64,000 nt of DNA from contig NZ_BAAAZF010000001.1 of assembly GCF_039536765.1 (NCBI RefSeq), positions 2,108,001 through 2,172,000 on the forward strand, written 5' to 3'. Positions 60,864 through 64,000 of this stretch are shown here, piece by piece (the first letter of the stretch is position 1; each line of letters opens with the position of its first letter). The position numbers were made by a program, and so were the translations under genes. Origin of the DNA: Parerythrobacter jejuensis. Lineage in GTDB: Bacteria; Pseudomonadota; Alphaproteobacteria; Sphingomonadales; Sphingomonadaceae. The notes beneath the pieces are model-generated. The model was not told the origin of the DNA, ran no database searches, and saw only the letters and a list, made by a program, of their open reading frames with translations.

Positions 60864-60947
60864 TTAGACGATCGTGGCGCCAATCGTGAAGCTGCTGAGT
60901 GTCGCTGCAGCTACAAAAGCGATCAGATGAGCAGAGAGCTTGCGCAT
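60864..60947 (-). CDS. tiny ORF 2, 27-residue hydrophobic peptide
   Basis: A 28-codon frame starting MRKLSAHLIAFVAA and ending FTIGATIV, TAA at 60864-60866. A very strong ribosome binding site, AAGGAGG, lies a few bases upstream (about 60954-60962 on the plus strand). Same length and general shape as tiny ORF 1. A hydrophobic C-terminal half suggests membrane contact. Function unknown; possibly the leader or partner of the candidate sRNA hairpin that follows it. Confidence 0.6.
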   Translation of the reverse strand: MRKLSAHLIAFVAAATLSSFTIGATIV

Positions 60948-60983
60948 GTCCTGCCTCCTTTTCTGATGCCGGGGTGAACAATT

Positions 60984-60998
60984 ATCGGGGGGAGAGGA
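60984..60998 (-). repeat. third copy of the C/U-rich motif before tiny ORF 2
   Basis: The minus strand reads TCCTCTCCCCCCGAT here, nearly the same as the loop of the hairpin at 60784-60841 and related to the loop at 60540-60559. It is next to a short stem (CTGG..CCAC with GTGG..CCAG, 61000-61025), in the leader of tiny ORF 2. A further CCCCCGAT-like tract follows tiny ORF 1 (60593-60602). Confidence 0.45.
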
Positions 60999-61040
60999 CT
61001 GGCCACCTCCGGCGTGGGACCAGGAAATAATGTTTCGGGC

Positions 61041-61055
61041 CACTTTTCAAAAGTG
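61041..61055. promoter_or_regulatory. 15-base perfect palindrome upstream of the tiny-ORF locus
   Basis: CACTTTT-C-AAAAGTG is a perfect inverted repeat with a one-base centre. The short centre makes it a better protein operator than an RNA hairpin. It lies between the MFS stop (61098) and the tiny ORFs, where a promoter for the minus-strand locus is expected. No sigma-70-like pair with normal spacing is clear. Confidence 0.4.
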
Positions 61056-61097
61056 AGAAAAGCCGCAGGTATGTTCAGTTTTTTGCAACATATGGGC

Positions 61098-62324
61098 CTA
61101 AAGTTTCTCTTCATGATGAGAAAGGCGCAATCGTGCGTAGAGGAAAATCGCCAATGTTCCCAAGGCGAGCACGGCTGACAGCAGCAGCGGCATTCCCGGC
61201 AATATGATCCAGGCACCGTCGGACATGAAGGCTGCGAACACGATCGTGTACATCGGCGGCCCGACGATCGCGGCGAGACTGCCAATGGCCTGGGTCGCGC
61301 CCTGGAGCTCTCCCTGGCTCGAAGCGTCGACGGCGCGGCTGTTAAGCGAATTGATCGATGGCATCACCAATCCCTGCAATCCGCCCAACAGGAGGGCGGC
61401 ATAGATTATCCAGTCGCTGCGCGCGAAGGTGTAGGTGATACTGACAACGCAAACCGCAGCGATGCCCAGGATAACGGCGCGCGTCTCCCCCAGTATTGGC
61501 AGGAGCAATCGCAGGCCGAAACCCTGCACCAGCGCGCTGCCGATCCCTACCATCATCAACGACAGGCCGATCTGCCACTCGCTCCAGCCATAGGCCGCAA
61601 TTGCAAAATATGCCCAAATGGCGGGATAGACGAGATGCGACAGCTGCCAGACACCCAGCGCTGCGAGGAACCACAGCACCGTGCGATCCTGCCCCGACAA
61701 AGCGCGCAAGGCCGACAGAGCATTGGCGCGGGCAAGCCGGAAGGGTCTCCGCCTTTCCTTCGGCAGGCTCTCATCGAGGAAGAAGAAACCGAACACGAAG
61801 TTTGCCAACGCGAAAGCGCCGGCAGCGTAAAAGGGAATACGGGGGCCAATCTCGCCCAGAAAGCCGCCTAAGGCTGGCCCGATGATAAAGCCGAAGCCGA
61901 AGGCCATGCCCAGCAGGCCAAAACTCGCAGCGCGATCCTCCGGCTCCGTAATATCGGCGATATAGGCATAGGCCGCAGCGAAACTTGCGCCGGTCAGACC
62001 TGCGATGAAACGCCCCAGCACCAGCCACCAGATCGATGGCGCGAGGCCCATCAGAAAATAGTCGAGCGAGAACGCGAAAACGCAGGCCAGCAAGACCGGG
62101 CGACGGCCGAAACGGTCGGACAAATTGCCCAGGATGGGCGCAAAAATGAACTGCATCGCGGCGTAGCCCGCACCGAGCCAGCCGGCCCATATTGCCGCTT
62201 CGTCAACACTGAACGTACCCAGCTCCATGATCAGTTGCGGCAGTACCGGCATTACGATGCCGAAACCGATCATATCGAGCAGGACGAGGATGAAGATGAA
62301 GGCGACCGAAGCCTTGCGCTGCAT
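61098..62324 (-). CDS. Tet(A)-type MFS efflux transporter
   Basis: A 408-residue major-facilitator antiporter of the DHA1 12-helix drug:H+ family (TCR/Tet). Motif [15 protein letters not shown] follows helix 2, the N-terminal [18 protein letters not shown] has the Asp and Gly/Pro typical of TetA proteins, and [30 protein letters not shown] is motif C-like. No tetR lies next to it, and clinical tetracycline resistance cannot be concluded; related chromosomal members have varied or unknown substrates. Confidence 0.9.
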   Translation of the reverse strand: MQRKASVAFIFILVLLDMIGFGIVMPVLPQLIMELGTFSVDEAAIWAGWLGAGYAAMQFIFAPILGNLSDRFGRRPVLLACVFAFSLDYFLMGLAPSIWWLVLGRFIAGLTGASFAAAYAYIADITEPEDRAASFGLLGMAFGFGFIIGPALGGFLGEIGPRIPFYAAGAFALANFVFGFFFLDESLPKERRRPFRLARANALSALRALSGQDRTVLWFLAALGVWQLSHLVYPAIWAYFAIAAYGWSEWQIGLSLMMVGIGSALVQGFGLRLLLPILGETRAVILGIAAVCVVSITYTFARSDWIIYAALLLGGLQGLVMPSINSLNSRAVDASSQGELQGATQAIGSLAAIVGPPMYTIVFAAFMSDGAWIILPGMPLLLSAVLALGTLAIFLYARLRLSHHEEKL

Positions 62325-62391
62325 GCTGGCCGCCTTCCCTGTGCCCTTGTCCCTGCTGCCTAGCTATCATGTCCGCGCCCGATCCCAAACG

Positions 62392-62433
62392 AAAAGGGCG
62401 GCGAGGGACGCTCTGCACGTTCCCTCGCCGCCC
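62392..62433 (-). terminator. Rho-independent terminator of the urcA gene
   Basis: GGGCGGCGAGGGA (62396-62408) pairs with TCCCTCGCCGCCC (62421-62433), a perfect 13-bp stem with a 12-base loop. On the minus strand it is followed by TTTTCGTTT. It lies about 50 bases after the UrcA stop, and before the MFS start. Confidence 0.85.
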
Positions 62434-62485
62434 TGAATATCGGGTCGGCACAACCGGCGCTACCGGCTGTGTCTATCCGCGTGGC

Positions 62486-62785
62486 TTAATTGCCGGCAGC
62501 AACCGTCGCCGCTGGCTGGACCGATGCCAGCTTGGTGAAGGCAGCCTGGCGTGCCTTGGCCAGGCAATCGCGATCCAGGGTGCTGCGGGTGTAACGCGTG
62601 CCATCGCGCTTGCAGGCGGAACGCACTGCCGCATCGACGCGCGCGCGCAATGTGGCGCGGTCTTCAGCACGATCGAGGTTGAGATCGGCGTAGGAAACGC
62701 TGACCCGCTCGGTCACGATGGTGGCGTTTGCAGGTGCAGCAAACGCCATGGTGGCGGCGGTCAGAAGAGTGATAGTACGCAACAT
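62486..62785 (-). CDS. UrcA family protein, exported
   Basis: A 99-residue protein with a signal peptide (MLRTITLLTAATMAFAAPA, cleavage near ANA) and the UrcA core VSYADLNLDRAEDRATLRARVDAAVRSAC (in parts), plus a second Cys in DRDCLAKAR that could form a disulfide. UrcA proteins are small secreted proteins typical of sphingomonads and caulobacters with no known activity. ATG 62785 has AAGGA eight bases upstream; an in-frame ATG at 62818 lacks support. Confidence 0.87.
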   Translation of the reverse strand: MLRTITLLTAATMAFAAPANATIVTERVSVSYADLNLDRAEDRATLRARVDAAVRSACKRDGTRYTRSTLDRDCLAKARQAAFTKLASVQPAATVAAGN

Positions 62786-62854
62786 GATGGCAGTCCTTTC
62801 GGCCATTGAAACAATCAATAAGGGCCTCCCGAGCGGCGGCTTGTGCGGCGCAGC

Positions 62855-62880
62855 AATTCGTTTTGCAATTGCGAAAAACG
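62855..62880. promoter_or_regulatory. near-palindrome in the urcA-guaA divergent gap
   Basis: A near-perfect palindrome around GCAATTGC, flanked by TTTT and GAAAA (about 62861-62877), lies in the 228-base divergent gap 62786-63013. It is placed where an operator could affect either gene. No transcription factor can be named, and the rest of the gap shows no clear promoter to my reading. Confidence 0.3.
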
Positions 62881-63013
62881 CGCCCGCAAATGCATCCGTT
62901 GCAAGCTGAAACTTTTTGTCGCTTCGTGCGTATTGTCGGGTTGTCCAATGTCCCGTGGGTGGGGCTCTGCGGCGTCTGGACAGGCCCAGCCCAGCCGCTT
63001 AACGCCTCCGCCC

Positions 63014-64000
63014 ATGGACCAAGAACACCTCCCCGATTCCATCCTCATTGTCGATTTTGGCAGCCAGGTGACCCAGCTGATTGCGCGCCGCGTGCGCGAG
63101 GCTGGCGTCTATTCCGAAATCGCGCCTTTCAGCATGGCGGAAGAAGCGTTCCACCGGCTCAAGCCCAAAGGCATTATCCTGTCCGGTTCGCCCGCCGGGG
63201 TGCCAGACGAAGGCAGCCCGCGGGCGCCGCAGATGCTGTTCGAAGCCGGCGTGCCGATCCTGGGCATTTGTTATGGCCAGCAGGTGATGACCCATCAGCT
63301 CGGCGGTGAAGTGCGGCCCGGTCACGAGACCGGAGATGGCGGCGAATTCGGCCGCGCCTATCTGACGGTGACCGAAGAATGCGCGCTGTTCGATGGCCTG
63401 TGGAAGGTGGGCGAGCGGCACCAGGTGTGGATGAGCCATGGCGACAAGGTCACCAACTTTGCCGACGGCTTCGAAATTGTCGCCACCAGCGATGGCGCGC
63501 CCTTCGCCGTGATCGCGGATGAAAGCCGCAAGTTCTACGGCACCCAGTTCCACCCCGAAGTCGTCCACACGCCGGACGGGGCCAAATTGCTGGCCAATTT
63601 CGTGCGCCATGTCTGCGGCCTGAAAGGCGACTGGACAATGGCCGAATTTCGCAAGACCAAGATCGAGGAGATCCGCGCCCAGGTGGGCGATGGAAAGGTC
63701 ATTTGCGGGCTATCGGGCGGAGTCGACAGCGCAGTCGCGGCGGTGTTGATCCACGAGGCGATTGGCGAGCAGCTCACCTGCGTCTTTGTCGACCACGGGT
63801 TGATGCGCATGAACGAGGCGGAGCAGGTCGTGACCCTGTTCCGCGACCACTACAATATCCCTCTGGTCCATGTGGATGCCGAGGAACAGTTTCTTGGCGG
63901 GCTCGCCGGTGTCACCGATCCGGAGAAGAAGCGCAAATTCATCGGCGGGGCCTTCATCGACCTGTTCGAAGCCGAGGCCAAGGCGGTAGGCGGGGCCGAT
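63014..64000 (+). CDS. guaA: GMP synthase (glutamine-hydrolysing), 5' part
   Basis: The enzyme aminates XMP to GMP using glutamine. The window holds the first 329 codons; the frame is open to the last base, so the gene is cut by the window end, not broken. The class I glutamine amidotransferase domain has the triad Cys86 (GICYGQQ), His180 and Glu182 (FHPEV). The ATP-pyrophosphatase domain follows with the P-loop SGGVDS at residues 234-239. Start [18 protein letters not shown]. Divergent from the urcA gene. Confidence 0.96.
   Translation, partial: MDQEHLPDSILIVDFGSQVTQLIARRVREAGVYSEIAPFSMAEEAFHRLKPKGIILSGSPAGVPDEGSPRAPQMLFEAGVPILGICYGQQVMTHQLGGEVRPGHETGDGGEFGRAYLTVTEECALFDGLWKVGERHQVWMSHGDKVTNFADGFEIVATSDGAPFAVIADESRKFYGTQFHPEVVHTPDGAKLLANFVRHVCGLKGDWTMAEFRKTKIEEIRAQVGDGKVICGLSGGVDSAVAAVLIHEAIGEQLTCVFVDHGLMRMNEAEQVVTLFRDHYNIPLVHVDAEEQFLGGLAGVTDPEKKRKFIGGAFIDLFEAEAKAVGGAD

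Noticed and set aside
60608-60889. A 93-codon plus-strand frame across the tiny-ORF locus
   Set aside because: No hydrophobic or domain pattern, a poor start context, and it is explained as the reverse of the minus-strand tiny ORFs and the hairpin.
61098-62324. Acquired tetracycline-resistance gene
   Set aside because: The transporter resembles TetA in motifs, but there is no tetR, no mobile element and no compositional break, so a resident DHA1-type transporter is more likely.

Overview
The window is a dense stretch of about 63 percent G+C chromosome from an alphaproteobacterium, most likely a sphingomonad of the Erythrobacteraceae (Erythrobacter/Altererythrobacter type). This is inferred from gene content and style: a UrcA-family protein, an APP1-type aminopeptidase P, a prolyl oligopeptidase, GAF-PAS-HWE kinase signalling, a leucine-degradation operon and many overlapping genes. 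No family search could be run. There are no rRNA or tRNA genes, CRISPR arrays, transposases or prophage genes. The content is ordinary chromosomal housekeeping and metabolism, with one low-G+C islet gene and one unusual locus of tiny ORFs and hairpins.

Layout. 1-2.3 kb: tail of an unknown gene, a small membrane protein, a secreted beta-helix protein and psd. 2.3-4.7 kb (minus): xth, ribA and a GNAT gene with overlapping ends; ribA probably starts at CTG. 4.8-8.6 kb: alkaline phosphatase facing lolA and rpmG, then arfB and an RluA-type synthase. 8.6-12.1 kb: a pabB-pabC fusion divergent from a HerA/DUF853 ATPase. 12.1-14.9 kb (minus): EF-hand protein, response regulator and histidine kinase in one operon, whose leader hairpin holds the ribosome binding site. 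15-22.4 kb: cupin and VOC genes, two divergent proline-peptide peptidases, a HAD hydrolase, a thioesterase and an OYE-like flavoenzyme. 22.4-28 kb: a diguanylate cyclase, alanine dehydrogenase, and a porin and pstS that each follow a Pho-box-like site. 28-35.8 kb: DUF389, DUF2157/GDYXXLXY pair, ftsK, a thiamine-phosphate-synthase-like protein head to head with yggS, and a GNAT gene. 35.8-45.2 kb: an acyl-CoA synthetase coupled to glnD, lgt, a MidA-type methyltransferase, DUF2147, and a two-gene betaine/choline-type ABC transporter. 45.2-53.2 kb: HWE kinase, the isovaleryl-CoA dehydrogenase/methylcrotonyl-CoA carboxylase operon, a low-G+C orphan membrane gene, an acyltransferase and a TetR regulator. 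53.2-60.5 kb: HI0933-like flavoprotein, AI-2E transporter, M50-like protease, gyrB and a second acyl-CoA synthetase. 60.5-61.1 kb: the tiny-ORF locus. 61.1-64 kb: Tet-type MFS transporter, UrcA protein and the 5' part of guaA, cut by the window end.

Cooperation between genes: PstS, the porin and perhaps the alkaline phosphatase serve phosphate scavenging; IVD and MCC beta are consecutive steps of leucine catabolism; aminopeptidase P and prolyl oligopeptidase both handle proline-containing peptides. The strongest candidate for something undescribed is 60527-60998 on the minus strand: two tandem ORFs of exactly 27 codons with similar sequences, each with a good ribosome binding site and each followed by a long hairpin whose loop is C/U-rich (CUUCCUCCCCC, CUCUCCUCUCCCCCC), so able in principle to pair with Shine-Dalgarno sequences. 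This resembles in architecture, not sequence, the small-protein plus CCUCC-loop sRNA loci known from other alphaproteobacteria.
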